Shown here: positions 35,706 to 45,034 of the stretch, piece after piece
Position numbering within the stretch: the first letter of the stretch is position 1
Layout of the letters: each line of letters opens with the position of its first letter
Assembly: GCA_947494445.1 (NCBI GenBank)
Contig: CANLVD010000001.1
Span: forward strand, 310,001-374,000
Length of the DNA: 64,000 nucleotides
Direction of reading: 5' to 3'
Source of the DNA: an uncultured Paracoccaceae bacterium
GTDB lineage: Bacteria; Pseudomonadota; Alphaproteobacteria; Rhodobacterales; Rhodobacteraceae
Translations under genes and position numbers: made by a program
The notes under the pieces: generated by a model
The model's database searches: none
Seen by the model: the letters and a program-made list of their open reading frames with translations, nothing else
Told to the model about the DNA's origin: nothing

Positions 35706-35735
35706 GGGTCATCTCTCCGGTTGATTTGACTGTAG

Positions 35736-35761
35736 GTCGCATCGGGCAGGAGGATGGTTCA
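35736..35761 (-). promoter_or_regulatory. ECF-type promoter C (TGAACC-N16-CGAC)
   Basis: Minus strand: GAATTTTTTGAACC (TGAACC at 35756-35761), 16-bp spacer, CGAC (35736-35739). It lies 31 bp before the start codon at 35705. Confidence 0.7.
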
Positions 35762-35796
35762 AAAAATTCGACATGTCAGTGTCGGGGGCTGATCTG

Positions 35797-35830
35797 CGCC
35801 TCCGGCGGGGATATTTAGGCCAAAAAGTGA
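35797..35830 (+). repeat. Dispersed GC-rich/GATATTT element, copy 5
   Basis: GCGCCTCCGGCGGGGATATT then TAGGCCAAAAAGTGAGG, between ECF promoter C and the end of the subtilase gene. Unlike the other copies it is not in the orientation of the gene that ends beside it. Confidence 0.7.
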
Positions 35831-35839
35831 GGCTGAGCC

Positions 35840-37276
35840 TCAGCAGCCTGATGTTCTGACCAGACCCCAGCCGAACTTGGTGTCACGGCCACGTGGCCCG
35901 AGATCCTCGGCGCTGGTTTGCAGATGAGCGCGGGCCGATTTGGTGGACAAACGACCTGATGCGGCCTTGCGCGCCAGAAGGGCTGCGACCACGGGGGCTG
36001 CAAAGGATGTGCCTGAGCGATAGCCGCCGCCTCCGCCCTTGGCCGCATAGAGATCGACACCGGGAGCGGCGAATTCCACATGTTTGCCGGTGGTGGCCTT
36101 GCCGTAGAGCCGCTTGGCAGCATCAACTGCGGTGACAGCGATGACAGAGCGGGCGGCGCCGGGGTAGGAGCCGGTTTTCTTGCCGTCATTTCCAGAGGCT
36201 GCGATCATCACCAGACCCTTGCCCGCGGCACGGTCCAGAAGGGAGGCAAAGGCGCGATTGGATGCGCCTGCAAAGGACATATTCACGATGCGGGCCTGTT
36301 GGGAGATCATCCAGTCGAGACCGGCAGCGATGTTTTCCAGCCGTGCCCCTTCGCGTCCCTTGGTGCGGGAGAAGGCTTGTGCTGCGAAAATCTGTGCCCC
36401 GGGGGCAAAGCCCGACAGTGCGCCGGATTTCGGGTGACCTGCGATGATGCCTGCGACGGCCGTGCCGTGATCGCTGCTGACCGGTTGTTCACCACGCACC
36501 AGAACGGAAGTGCGCGCGACCTCGACGCCGGAGAGTGCGGGATGGCCGGGATTGACCGGACCGTCGATCACACCGACGCGCACCGGCCTGCGCAGCGGGC
36601 AGGACTGCCCGCCGGGGTCGCCGATCAGGGCGGCAGCGTAGAGCCGTGGCCCGGCCGCAAAGCTGTAGATGTGGTGTCGATCGATCTGCGCTCCTGTGCC
36701 GGTGGCGTCCAGAATGGTCTGTGCCTCGGCATCATCGAGTCCGGGCGGCAGCGCGAACATCAGCATCACGCGGCCCATGGCGGGCAGGTTGCGTGTCCGC
36801 AGGATGGTCGCACCCTGATTTTCCAGCGCGGTTTGCACGGCAGCGACTCCACCTGCTGGCACGGAGACCAGATATTCCGGGCTGCCATCTGGGGCAGGCA
36901 CTTCATCCCGGTCGGCCTTTTGCCGTGGTGGCACTTTCTGGTCGCAGATCTGCACTGTGCCAAGCGACGCTGTGCGCCCACCGGGGATGATCCATTGTGC
37001 GGGATAGGCTGCACCGCGGCGCAATCCACGCCGGGGCAGTTTGGCGCGCACCCGGTTCGGCTGCCAGCTTTGGATGTCGAGACCGATTGCGCGGCCCGAG
37101 GTTCTGAGGCTGATGTCTCCGGTCTGGGCAGTGGCAAAGCCGCGCCCTTCAAAGGTGACCGTCTGGCCGGGGTTGAAGCAGGCTGGACCTGCGATGCGGA
37201 AGGATTGCGCCTGGGATGTCGTGCCGACAAGGCTGGTCATCAGGGCAATTGCGGCGAGGAGGGTTGCGCGTTTCAT
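35840..37276 (-). CDS. Secreted S8 family serine peptidase (subtilase)
   Basis: 478 residues. Signal peptide 1-23; an IPT/TIG-like beta domain (about 24-115, ACFNPGQTVTFEGRGF); a propeptide-like domain (about 133-205, PEYLVSVPAGGVAAVQTALE); then the catalytic domain with Asp238 (GVIDG), His270 (DHGTAVAG), oxyanion Asn363 (SGNDG) and Ser424 (SGTSFAAP). All four are present, so it should be active. It is the last gene of an operon and its ATG overlaps the anti-sigma stop (ATGA). That places a periplasmic or extracellular protease under the same control as its probable partner, the anti-sigma factor, which ends in a similar propeptide-like domain. Confidence 0.88.
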   Translation of the reverse strand: MKRATLLAAIALMTSLVGTTSQAQSFRIAGPACFNPGQTVTFEGRGFATAQTGDISLRTSGRAIGLDIQSWQPNRVRAKLPRRGLRRGAAYPAQWIIPGGRTASLGTVQICDQKVPPRQKADRDEVPAPDGSPEYLVSVPAGGVAAVQTALENQGATILRTRNLPAMGRVMLMFALPPGLDDAEAQTILDATGTGAQIDRHHIYSFAAGPRLYAAALIGDPGGQSCPLRRPVRVGVIDGPVNPGHPALSGVEVARTSVLVRGEQPVSSDHGTAVAGIIAGHPKSGALSGFAPGAQIFAAQAFSRTKGREGARLENIAAGLDWMISQQARIVNMSFAGASNRAFASLLDRAAGKGLVMIAASGNDGKKTGSYPGAARSVIAVTAVDAAKRLYGKATTGKHVEFAAPGVDLYAAKGGGGGYRSGTSFAAPVVAALLARKAASGRLSTKSARAHLQTSAEDLGPRGRDTKFGWGLVRTSGC

Positions 37277-37890
37277 TGTCCGCCCTCCGTCAGCTCTGCA
37301 CTTTCAACAAGCGTGTCCAGACCGTTGAGCTGGCGCACTGCGCGCTCCGCTGAGGTCTGATCCTGTGCTGAAAGTGTGTAGAGGCCAAGGGCCGTGGGGC
37401 CACCCACGATGCGCAGTCCAAGCGAAAGCATCTGGTTGCGGATCTCGGCCTCGGTCGCGTCGGGCACGAAAGCAACGGTCAGCTGAACGCCGGTTGCGGC
37501 CTGAGAACCGCCACCTGCCAGTTCAACCGTGTCGCCGCCGGTGTTCCAGACAAAGACCGTCTGGACAGCAAACAGAGCAACCGCAGCAGCGGCGGCCAGT
37601 TTCCAGATGTTGGAGCGTTGTGGTGCGGCCTGCATCTTGCCGAGCTCGCGTTGTTCGGCCTCGATATCGCGCATGAGGCGCGCCAGACCAAACTCACCGG
37701 GCGAGGAGACTTCCTCGGCCTGCATCTGGCCGCGCATCGATTTCAGCGCTTCAAGTTCCTGCTGCAGGGATGGCGCGGCATCAACGGCGGCCTGAACAGC
37801 CTCGCGCTCCGCGCCCTCCAATGTGTCATTGGCAAGAAACGGCAGCAGGGCCGCAATCTCGTCTTCTGTCAGTTCTGGTAGCGTGCTCAT
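37273..37890 (-). CDS. Anti-sigma factor with periplasmic propeptide-like domain
   Basis: 205 residues from the ATG at 37890, which overlaps the sigma-factor stop (ATGA). The cytosolic part (1-95) is helical and sits where an anti-sigma domain belongs, but lacks the zinc HxxxCxxC motif. One membrane helix (96-115, KLAAAAAVALFAVQTVFVW) follows. The periplasmic tail (136-200) contains LTVAFVPDATEAEIRNQ and IVGGPTALGLYTL, a pattern like I9/fervidolysin-type subtilase prodomains. I infer that the co-encoded subtilase binds or cleaves this domain to release the sigma factor. The role as anti-sigma rests on gene order and topology. Confidence 0.7.
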   Translation of the reverse strand: MSTLPELTEDEIAALLPFLANDTLEGAEREAVQAAVDAAPSLQQELEALKSMRGQMQAEEVSSPGEFGLARLMRDIEAEQRELGKMQAAPQRSNIWKLAAAAAVALFAVQTVFVWNTGGDTVELAGGGSQAATGVQLTVAFVPDATEAEIRNQMLSLGLRIVGGPTALGLYTLSAQDQTSAERAVRQLNGLDTLVESAELTEGGQ

Positions 37891-38453
37891 ATCGCAGCCT
37901 CCCCAAGTCGGGCCTGCAGGCACCGCATGAGCAATTTCTTGGCGTGAAAGATGCGGGTCTTGATGGTGCCCTCGGGCACCTCCGCAACCTCAGCAATCTC
38001 GCCGTAGGACATGTCCTCGTAGAAAGCGAGCGAGATGGCCTGCTTGTGGTCGTCCTTCAACTCGCCCAGACAGAAGCGGACATGCTCTGCCTGTTGGGAC
38101 GCGAGAAGGCAGGCCCCGGCGTCGGGGCTGTCGTCCACTTGTTCCGGCATCTCGTCTCGTACATCGACGCGGCCATGTTTCCTGAAATTATCCATGACTT
38201 TCCTGTAGGCTATTCCAAAAACCCAGGTTTTCACGGCTGATCGCCCTTCGAACTTTCCCGCCGAGCGCCAGATGTCCATGAACACCTCATGAAGTATGTC
38301 GTGGGACTCGAAGGGATCGTTCAATCTGGAGACGATAAATCTGTAGACCGGCTTTTCCATGGCCTTGTAGAAGGCAGCAAAAGCGGCTTTGTCACCGCCT
38401 GCCATCCGCTCCAGAAGGAAGGTCAGCTCGGCATTGGCGCTGGTGGCGGACAT
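37887..38453 (-). CDS. ECF-type RNA polymerase sigma factor
   Basis: 188 residues. Region 2 spans about 24-92 (FYKAMEKPVYRFIVSRLND, DILHEVFMDIWRSAGKFEG, AVKTWVFGIAYRKVMDNFRK) and region 4 about 125-178 (LGELKDDHKQAISLAFYED, MSYGEIAEVAEVPEGTIKTR), joined by a short linker, as in the ECF group. The gene begins 11 bp after the upstream secreted-protein stop, so it is inside the operon and not at its head. The TGAACC-N16-CGAC promoters of four secreted genes nearby are its obvious candidate targets, but none lies before this operon, so autoregulation is not visible. Confidence 0.9.
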   Translation of the reverse strand: MSATSANAELTFLLERMAGGDKAAFAAFYKAMEKPVYRFIVSRLNDPFESHDILHEVFMDIWRSAGKFEGRSAVKTWVFGIAYRKVMDNFRKHGRVDVRDEMPEQVDDSPDAGACLLASQQAEHVRFCLGELKDDHKQAISLAFYEDMSYGEIAEVAEVPEGTIKTRIFHAKKLLMRCLQARLGEAAI

Positions 38454-38464
38454 CGGTTTACCTT

Positions 38465-39568
38465 TTACGGTTTGGCGTTCCGGGTGGTTGCTCCTGACAG
38501 GCGACGCAAGGCTGACACGGACAGGGTGTTTCCGGCTGTGTCAAAGGCCACAACGCGCCAGAAAACAGGGCCGGATGCGGCGATGCGGGCCAGGGTGAAG
38601 GGCTTCAGGCGGGCCTGAGAGGCATCGGTGTCGAGCGCAGCAACACGGGGGCCAGCGGCTCCGCCTGCGCCTGAGCCGAGAAACTCCAGCCGATAAAGCG
38701 ATGCGCCTTGCACAGGTTGCCAGTCAAAGAGGGTCGCGGAGGTGGCGGAGGCGCCCGGAGCGGGTGCATCAAGCGCGATCAGCGGCGTCGCTGCGCGGGC
38801 CGAGACTGTGTAGCGTAACTCGGGGAAGCTGCCTGCGAAGTTTGGATCCGCCCCGGTGCCGGGCACGAAGCGCACCCGGTAGAGGCCGGGCTGGCTTGTT
38901 GGCAGTTGCGGGCTTTCGAAAATCGTGGTGCGGGAGCCGGAAATGACCTTGCGCACCCGATCGAGTGTGCGGAAAGCGGTGCCCTGACCGGTGGGACCAG
39001 CGACCTGCCATGTGCCGTCAAAGACTTCCTGTCCTGCCGTCGTCAGACGCATCCGCGCTGTCAGAGCGGCATCGCGTCCAACAACCCGTTGCAGGCTGTC
39101 GTCATCAAAACGCAGATCGAAGTTCAGGATCGACAGCGCGCCCGAGCCGGTCACTGTGATCGGGATGTCCACGGTGACCGTGCCTGCGCCATCATCGAAG
39201 GTGCGGCGGTAAAATCCGGTGACGCCCGAGGCAATCTCGCGGGCCTGTGCACGGGTGATGCGGATGCGCTCGGAAAAGCGGATCGTCTCAGTGCCAAGGC
39301 CTGCATGCGCAAAGCTGCGGCTGAGCAGGCCACCGGGCGTGGCAACCGTCGGACCGCCGATGATCAGTTCGCCCACCGGGGAGGACAGGGTTGCAGCGGT
39401 CGGGACCGAAAAGGTGCTGCCCACGGCCCAGCGGATCGTTACGACGCTGGTGCCCTTGTCGTTGATGCGCAGGGTTCCGGGCGTGGCGGTGGCCGGGCCA
39501 GCGGCTTGCGCGGGCACAGACAGGGCCAGAAGGGCGATGGTCAGACAGGCGGTCAGGAAATGTCTCAT
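38465..39568 (-). CDS. Secreted FN3-containing protein of the sigma-factor operon
   Basis: 367 residues from the ATG at 39568, preceded by the excellent site GAGGAGGGG. The signal peptide ends VPAQA (residue 22). The first two thirds look like beta-sandwich domains of unknown family, including ITRAQAREIASGVTGFYRR (a helical insertion) and DGAGTVTVDIPITV. The last 100 residues resemble a fibronectin type III fold (FDWQPVQGASLYRLEFLGSG, FWRVVAFDTAGN). No catalytic motif. It starts 13 bp after the barrel protein stop and precedes the sigma gene, so it is probably a surface or periplasmic partner of the barrel. Confidence 0.65.
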   Translation of the reverse strand: MRHFLTACLTIALLALSVPAQAAGPATATPGTLRINDKGTSVVTIRWAVGSTFSVPTAATLSSPVGELIIGGPTVATPGGLLSRSFAHAGLGTETIRFSERIRITRAQAREIASGVTGFYRRTFDDGAGTVTVDIPITVTGSGALSILNFDLRFDDDSLQRVVGRDAALTARMRLTTAGQEVFDGTWQVAGPTGQGTAFRTLDRVRKVISGSRTTIFESPQLPTSQPGLYRVRFVPGTGADPNFAGSFPELRYTVSARAATPLIALDAPAPGASATSATLFDWQPVQGASLYRLEFLGSGAGGAAGPRVAALDTDASQARLKPFTLARIAASGPVFWRVVAFDTAGNTLSVSALRRLSGATTRNAKP

Positions 39569-39581
39569 GGGTCCCCTCCTC

Positions 39582-41453
39582 TTATCGGAAGATGCTGGTG
39601 GTGGCGCGCAGCAGGATGCCGGCGCTCCACTCTTCATCATCGGTGGTTTCGGTTGCATTTGCGCCCTTGGCATAACCTGCCGAGAAGATCAGGTCGGCTG
39701 CTGGATTGAATGACCATGTCAGATCCGCGCGGATGCTGGAGCCGTCTTCCACTCCGGGTTCGCCGTAAGAAGCATAGTTGGCATTGGCTGACATCGCCCA
39801 GGTGCCCGGCACGATCTGGTATCCCATACTGACGGACACATCGCCATCCACCCAATCGCCCGCAAAGCCGTCGATCCGCGTGGCCGAAGTGTTGAGCGAC
39901 AGATCCAGTTGATCTGTCGGGCGATAGTCCAGATGCAGGCTGACCTCGTGGGAGGTCTCATCCTCGTCAAAGGCACTTTCATCATTGTAGTCGATATAGG
40001 CGTAGCCCAGACCCCAATCGAGTTGATCGCCCGAGACATCAAATCCCAGCCCGAAATCAAGCGATGTGAAGTCTGACTGAACCGGTGCACCGAGCGGTGT
40101 TTCTTCGCGGTTTTTGGTCTGAAGCGAGGCGTTGGCATAGTAATCGGCACGCGCAAAGCCGGTCTCGCCTTCCGGCATCCAGCGGGCATCAAGGGTGACG
40201 GTGTCATAGCGGTCGGTTTCCACGTCCGCCGGTCCGTTGATGTTGGTCAGTTGTGTGTCCAGCCGCCCGAAAAACGACATTGTGTCGGTAGAATAGTCGA
40301 GCGACAGAAAAACATCCTCGCGGTCAGGGGCAATGCCGGGGTTTGCGAGTGAGAAATATGCCTCATCCACCCGTTCGTATCCGATGCCAAGGGTCAGATA
40401 GCGGCCATCCTCGCCGGTAAGCAGATCATAGTCGATCCCGGCCAGCATGGCGTCTGCTTCGACTTCTTCTTCCACCACGCCAGCACCGTCTTCGTCCCAC
40501 AACGCCCGCCCTGCGCCCGCGCGGTACCGACCACGGCCATCGTTGAAGCTGCCATCAAAGCCCAGTGAGTAGCCGCTGCCGGTGCCTGATGTGCCGGAGG
40601 TGAAGGGATCGCCCTCGCCTTCGTAGCTTTGCATGGTGATACGGAAGTCAGACGAGCCAAAAGGCCGAAAGCCAAACTGCGCGCCGTAAATCCGGTCCTC
40701 GCTGCGTTCCAGGCCAGTGAAATTATCCGCGCCCAGCTCATCAGCGACACGGGAGCCGAAGACGCCGAATTGCAGGCGCTGATCGGGGCGCGACATCTGG
40801 AAGGATACTCCGCGGCGCGACAGATCCGAGATCAGCACGTCGTCATAGTCCAGCGACTGATGGCCGAGGCGGGCTGAGAAATCGATGATGCTGCCGGGCT
40901 GATCATAGCTGAGGTAATACTCGCCGATGTCGATCTCGTTGCCGTTGATCCGGTTGGTCTCAACCGTTGTGGCGATATAATCCGCGCCTGCTGAAAAATT
41001 ACCGTCCTCGGTGCTGACCTCGACCGAGCCGGAGCTTTCTGCATAGCTTGTCTCGTCATCATTGACGCGGCGGGTGCCTGCCTCATGGACAGCATCGACG
41101 GTCAGGCTGTAGCTGCTGCCAGCGGATGCGCCATCGGTGGCGAAGGACCATGTGCCGATCTCTTCAAATCCGGCATCGCTGAGCAGATAAACGACCACAA
41201 GATGATCACCGCCGGATAAGGGTGTGTCCTGCCACAGCAGAATGCCGTCTTCGGTGATTTCGATGAAGTCGGTGACGTCGATGCCGTCAATTTCAACCGC
41301 AAGATTTCCACCTGTGGCCGCAGTGGCCAGAGGAATGAAAACTGATCCTTCCTCGACAATGACCTCGCCCGATTGCGCAACTGCGCCTGTAGCGGTGACA
41401 ACCAGAAGCGCTGACAAGAACGCGCGCCCCAGACTCCTACCCAATTTGCCCAT
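39582..41453 (-). CDS. Outer-membrane beta-barrel protein heading the sigma-factor operon
   Basis: 623 residues from the ATG at 41453; a GTG at 41489 is possible but its ribosome site is too close. Signal peptide ends AVAQ (about residue 27). An N-terminal Ig-like region (VIVEEGSVFIPL, about 30-115) precedes a long run of alternating hydrophobic strands rich in Asp, Gly, Tyr and Ser, ending in the outer-membrane-type strand ILLRATTSIFR with a near-terminal aromatic. Porin-like or secretin-independent transport, or a surface scaffold, are all possible; I recognise no specific family. The first gene of a five-gene operon running to the subtilase. Confidence 0.65.
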   Translation of the reverse strand: MGKLGRSLGRAFLSALLVVTATGAVAQSGEVIVEEGSVFIPLATAATGGNLAVEIDGIDVTDFIEITEDGILLWQDTPLSGGDHLVVVYLLSDAGFEEIGTWSFATDGASAGSSYSLTVDAVHEAGTRRVNDDETSYAESSGSVEVSTEDGNFSAGADYIATTVETNRINGNEIDIGEYYLSYDQPGSIIDFSARLGHQSLDYDDVLISDLSRRGVSFQMSRPDQRLQFGVFGSRVADELGADNFTGLERSEDRIYGAQFGFRPFGSSDFRITMQSYEGEGDPFTSGTSGTGSGYSLGFDGSFNDGRGRYRAGAGRALWDEDGAGVVEEEVEADAMLAGIDYDLLTGEDGRYLTLGIGYERVDEAYFSLANPGIAPDREDVFLSLDYSTDTMSFFGRLDTQLTNINGPADVETDRYDTVTLDARWMPEGETGFARADYYANASLQTKNREETPLGAPVQSDFTSLDFGLGFDVSGDQLDWGLGYAYIDYNDESAFDEDETSHEVSLHLDYRPTDQLDLSLNTSATRIDGFAGDWVDGDVSVSMGYQIVPGTWAMSANANYASYGEPGVEDGSSIRADLTWSFNPAADLIFSAGYAKGANATETTDDEEWSAGILLRATTSIFR

Positions 41454-41502
41454 CGCAACTCTGATCCTGTCGCTCGCTGACCTGATCACTCCCCCAGAAG
41501 AA

Positions 41503-41531
41503 ATCGGCCAATCCTTTGTTGATTGGCCGAT
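41503..41531 (-). terminator. Terminator hairpin after the CARDB-like gene
   Basis: A perfect 10-bp stem (ATCGGCCAAT/ATTGGCCGAT) with a 9-base loop is followed on the minus strand by TTCTTCT. It lies 37 bp after the CARDB-like stop and 50 bp before the barrel gene start, so it should separate the two transcription units. Confidence 0.75.
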
Positions 41532-41567
41532 CTATAGCATTGTTAACCAAATTTTCCGAGAGGCGAA

Positions 41568-42038
41568 TTAGTTGCGCGCCTTGAACTTGGTCGTTGCTGC
41601 AACAGGGCCCTTTACGGTCTTGATGAAGCGGCGGCAGTTGTCGCCTTCATTGGTTTCTGCCTGATGGTTGCCGGCGTCCACACAAACCGTAAGAACGTAT
41701 TTGCCCGGAGCCCATGCAAGGCCAGCGTAGAAGGGGAAGGTGTGCTTGGCTGTTTTCATGCCGCCGATAGGCTTGAACTTGACGGTCGCCACATTGGGAA
41801 ACGCAGGGTTTTCGTAGGGGGCGATGTCGGCGGCTGCCGGATCAGGACAGGATGCGCCGCCAAGGCCCTTGCAGCCTACTGTAGCGAGCGTCCGGCCTGC
41901 ACCATCGGTGCCGTCGTTCTTTACATAGAGCGTGCCAGTCTTGACGTTGAAGCCGGGGCGCAGGTTGACGTCTGCGGCCAGAGCGGCTGATGCCAGAGTG
42001 GTTGCGGCGGCGGCTGTGAGGATGAATGTCCGAAACAT
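41568..42038 (-). CDS. Secreted CARDB-like protein
   Basis: 156 residues from the ATG at 42038 (CAGGAG eight bases upstream). The signal peptide MFRTFILTAAAATTLASAALA closely resembles that of the 144-residue protein at 35271. The mature domain has the CARDB pattern: GTLYVKNDGTDGAG early and LAWAPGKYVLTVCVDAGNHQ followed by ETNEGDNC near the end, with four cysteines. CARDB modules are adhesion-type beta-sandwiches in exported proteins. It carries ECF-type promoter D and is divergent from the isochorismatase gene. Confidence 0.72.
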   Translation of the reverse strand: MFRTFILTAAAATTLASAALAADVNLRPGFNVKTGTLYVKNDGTDGAGRTLATVGCKGLGGASCPDPAAADIAPYENPAFPNVATVKFKPIGGMKTAKHTFPFYAGLAWAPGKYVLTVCVDAGNHQAETNEGDNCRRFIKTVKGPVAATTKFKARN

Positions 42039-42071
42039 GTGTGATCTCCTGATTGATTGCTTCAGGCATGT

Positions 42072-42097
42072 GTCGTGCGGGCATTCAAACAGGTTCA
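42072..42097 (-). promoter_or_regulatory. ECF-type promoter D (TGAACC-N16-CGAC)
   Basis: Minus strand: TTTTGAACC (TGAACC at 42092-42097), 16-bp spacer, CGAC (42072-42075). It lies 34 bp before the start at 42038, with an AT-rich GAATTTTTA stretch upstream as in copies A and C. Confidence 0.7.
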
Positions 42098-42145
42098 AAA
42101 TAAAAATTCGCCGTGCTAGCAGATGCGCCGAACCGGAGTATGTGC

Positions 42146-42772
42146 ATGGCCAATCCCAGAAAATTGAAACGTGATCTGATTGTTGGACGCCCTGCTTTGA
42201 TTGTGATCGACATTCAAGCCAGCACTTTCATCGACGACAGTACCGAGCGGTCGATTGACAATATGCCGGGCTATCGGGACCGGATGATGCGTGCACGTGG
42301 TGCCATAGATGCCGCCCGGGCCGCAGATGTGCCGGTGATTTTCGTGCAGGAAATCCATCGTGCAGATCTGATTGATTTCGGGCGGGAGCTGGATGGTGAC
42401 GAAGACATCCACTGTCTGGATGATGATCCACGCACGGAAATTGCCGCAAAGGAAATGGATTTCCGATCATCGGATTACCTGATCCGGAAACGCAGGTACT
42501 CAGCCTTCTTCGGCACAGACTTTGAAATCCTCCTGCGCGGTCTGAAGGTCGATACATTGGTCCTTGTGGGCGGTCTGACTGACGTCTGCGTGCACTACAC
42601 TTTCGTTGATGCCCATCAGTCCGATTACTTCTGCCGGGTGATCGAGGATTGCGTCGCCGGGTCAAGTGTCGAGGCGCATGACGCGGCGCTCAGGGCAATG
42701 GAGTATCTTCAGACGGGCGCAGTACGTCCATTGGACGACGTCCGTCGCGCTTTTTCAGCCCTGTCCGGCTGA
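42146..42772 (+). CDS. Isochorismatase-family cysteine hydrolase
   Basis: 208 residues from the ATG at 42146, seven bases after GGAG; an ATG two codons upstream is too close to that site. The catalytic triad of the family is visible: Asp22 (LIVIDIQ), Lys115 (IRKRRYSAFFGT) and Cys148 (GLTDVCVHYT). Members hydrolyse N-carbamoyl compounds, nicotinamide or similar amides; the substrate is unknown. The start is about 50 bp from ECF promoter D on the other strand. It is followed by the groESL promoter region. Confidence 0.83.
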   Translation: MANPRKLKRDLIVGRPALIVIDIQASTFIDDSTERSIDNMPGYRDRMMRARGAIDAARAADVPVIFVQEIHRADLIDFGRELDGDEDIHCLDDDPRTEIAAKEMDFRSSDYLIRKRRYSAFFGTDFEILLRGLKVDTLVLVGGLTDVCVHYTFVDAHQSDYFCRVIEDCVAGSSVEAHDAALRAMEYLQTGAVRPLDDVRRAFSALSG

Positions 42773-42799
42773 CAATACAAAAAACCTGTTCACATTCGC

Positions 42800-42828
42800 T
42801 TGACTCGCCTGCCCGCAGTTTCTATCTC
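42800..42828 (+). promoter_or_regulatory. Sigma-70 promoter of groESL
   Basis: TTGACT (42800-42805), a 17-bp spacer and TATCTC (42823-42828). The predicted transcription start, near 42835, lies at the edge of the CIRCE operator. Confidence 0.75.
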
Positions 42829-42835
42829 CCTGCCG

Positions 42836-42862
42836 TTAGCACTCAAAGGTGGCGAGTGATAA
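42836..42862 (+). promoter_or_regulatory. CIRCE operator (HrcA site) of groESL
   Basis: TTAGCACTC, nine bases, then GAGTGATAA: the CIRCE inverted repeat with one mismatch in the right arm (consensus GAGTGCTAA). HrcA binding here represses groESL in the absence of heat stress. It is positioned at the start of the transcript. Confidence 0.92.
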
Positions 42863-42908
42863 CATCTCAAGTGGACGTCACCTGAAACATTTATTAGGAG
42901 CGACTGGA

Positions 42909-43196
42909 ATGGCATTCACACCCCTCCACGATCGTGTGCTCGTGCGCCGTCTCGAAGGCGAAGAAAAGACCGCCGGTGGTCTGATCATCCCCGATAGCGC
43001 TAAAGAGAAGCCTGCAGAAGGCGAAATCATTGCTGTTGGCGCTGGCGCCAAGGATGACGACGGCGATCGGATTGCGATGGACGTCAAGGCTGGCGACAAG
43101 ATCCTGTTCGGCAAATGGTCCGGCACCGAGATCAAGCTGGACGGTGAAGACCTGCTCATCATGAAAGAAAGCGACATCCTCGGCATTCTCGGCTGA
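42909..43196 (+). CDS. groES: Co-chaperonin GroES
   Basis: 95 residues from the ATG at 42909 (TTAGGAG upstream). The start [20 protein letters not shown], the mobile loop [16 protein letters not shown] and the ending [16 protein letters not shown] are canonical. GroES caps the GroEL cavity during ATP-driven protein folding in the cytosol. It is transcribed with groEL from a sigma-70 promoter with a CIRCE operator. Confidence 0.98.
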   Translation: MAFTPLHDRVLVRRLEGEEKTAGGLIIPDSAKEKPAEGEIIAVGAGAKDDDGDRIAMDVKAGDKILFGKWSGTEIKLDGEDLLIMKESDILGILG

Positions 43197-43231
43197 GCGA
43201 CACGCGACCTTTCCCCGTAATTCAAGTTTAG

Positions 43232-44884
<1,653 letters not shown>

Positions 44885-44910
44885 GCCATCACGGCCGTTT
44901 GACTAAGATC

Positions 44911-44940
44911 AAGGGCTCTCCGCAAGGGGAGCCCTTTTTC
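44911..44940 (+). terminator. Rho-independent terminator of groESL
   Basis: AAGGGCTC and GAGCCCTT form the stem, with a GC-rich inner part and a GCAA loop, followed by TTTTTC. It lies 26 bp after the groEL stop. Confidence 0.88.
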
Positions 44941-45034
44941 GTTCAGATGCTGTGCAAATAGCCAGAATGTATTGATAAAAAAATTCCCCCCTGCCATGTT
45001 TGCCCTTTGTGACCAATTTTTAAGAGGAAGTACC

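Noticed and set aside
36080-37360. Plus-strand open frame of over 400 codons opposite the subtilase gene
   Set aside because: Its translation is Gly/Arg/Cys/His-rich with no recognisable domain, and the opposite strand encodes a complete subtilase.
42800-42862. Possible heat-shock sigma-32 promoter for groESL
   Set aside because: The visible boxes fit sigma-70 with a 17-bp spacer and the CIRCE site explains heat control; no clear sigma-32 boxes seen.
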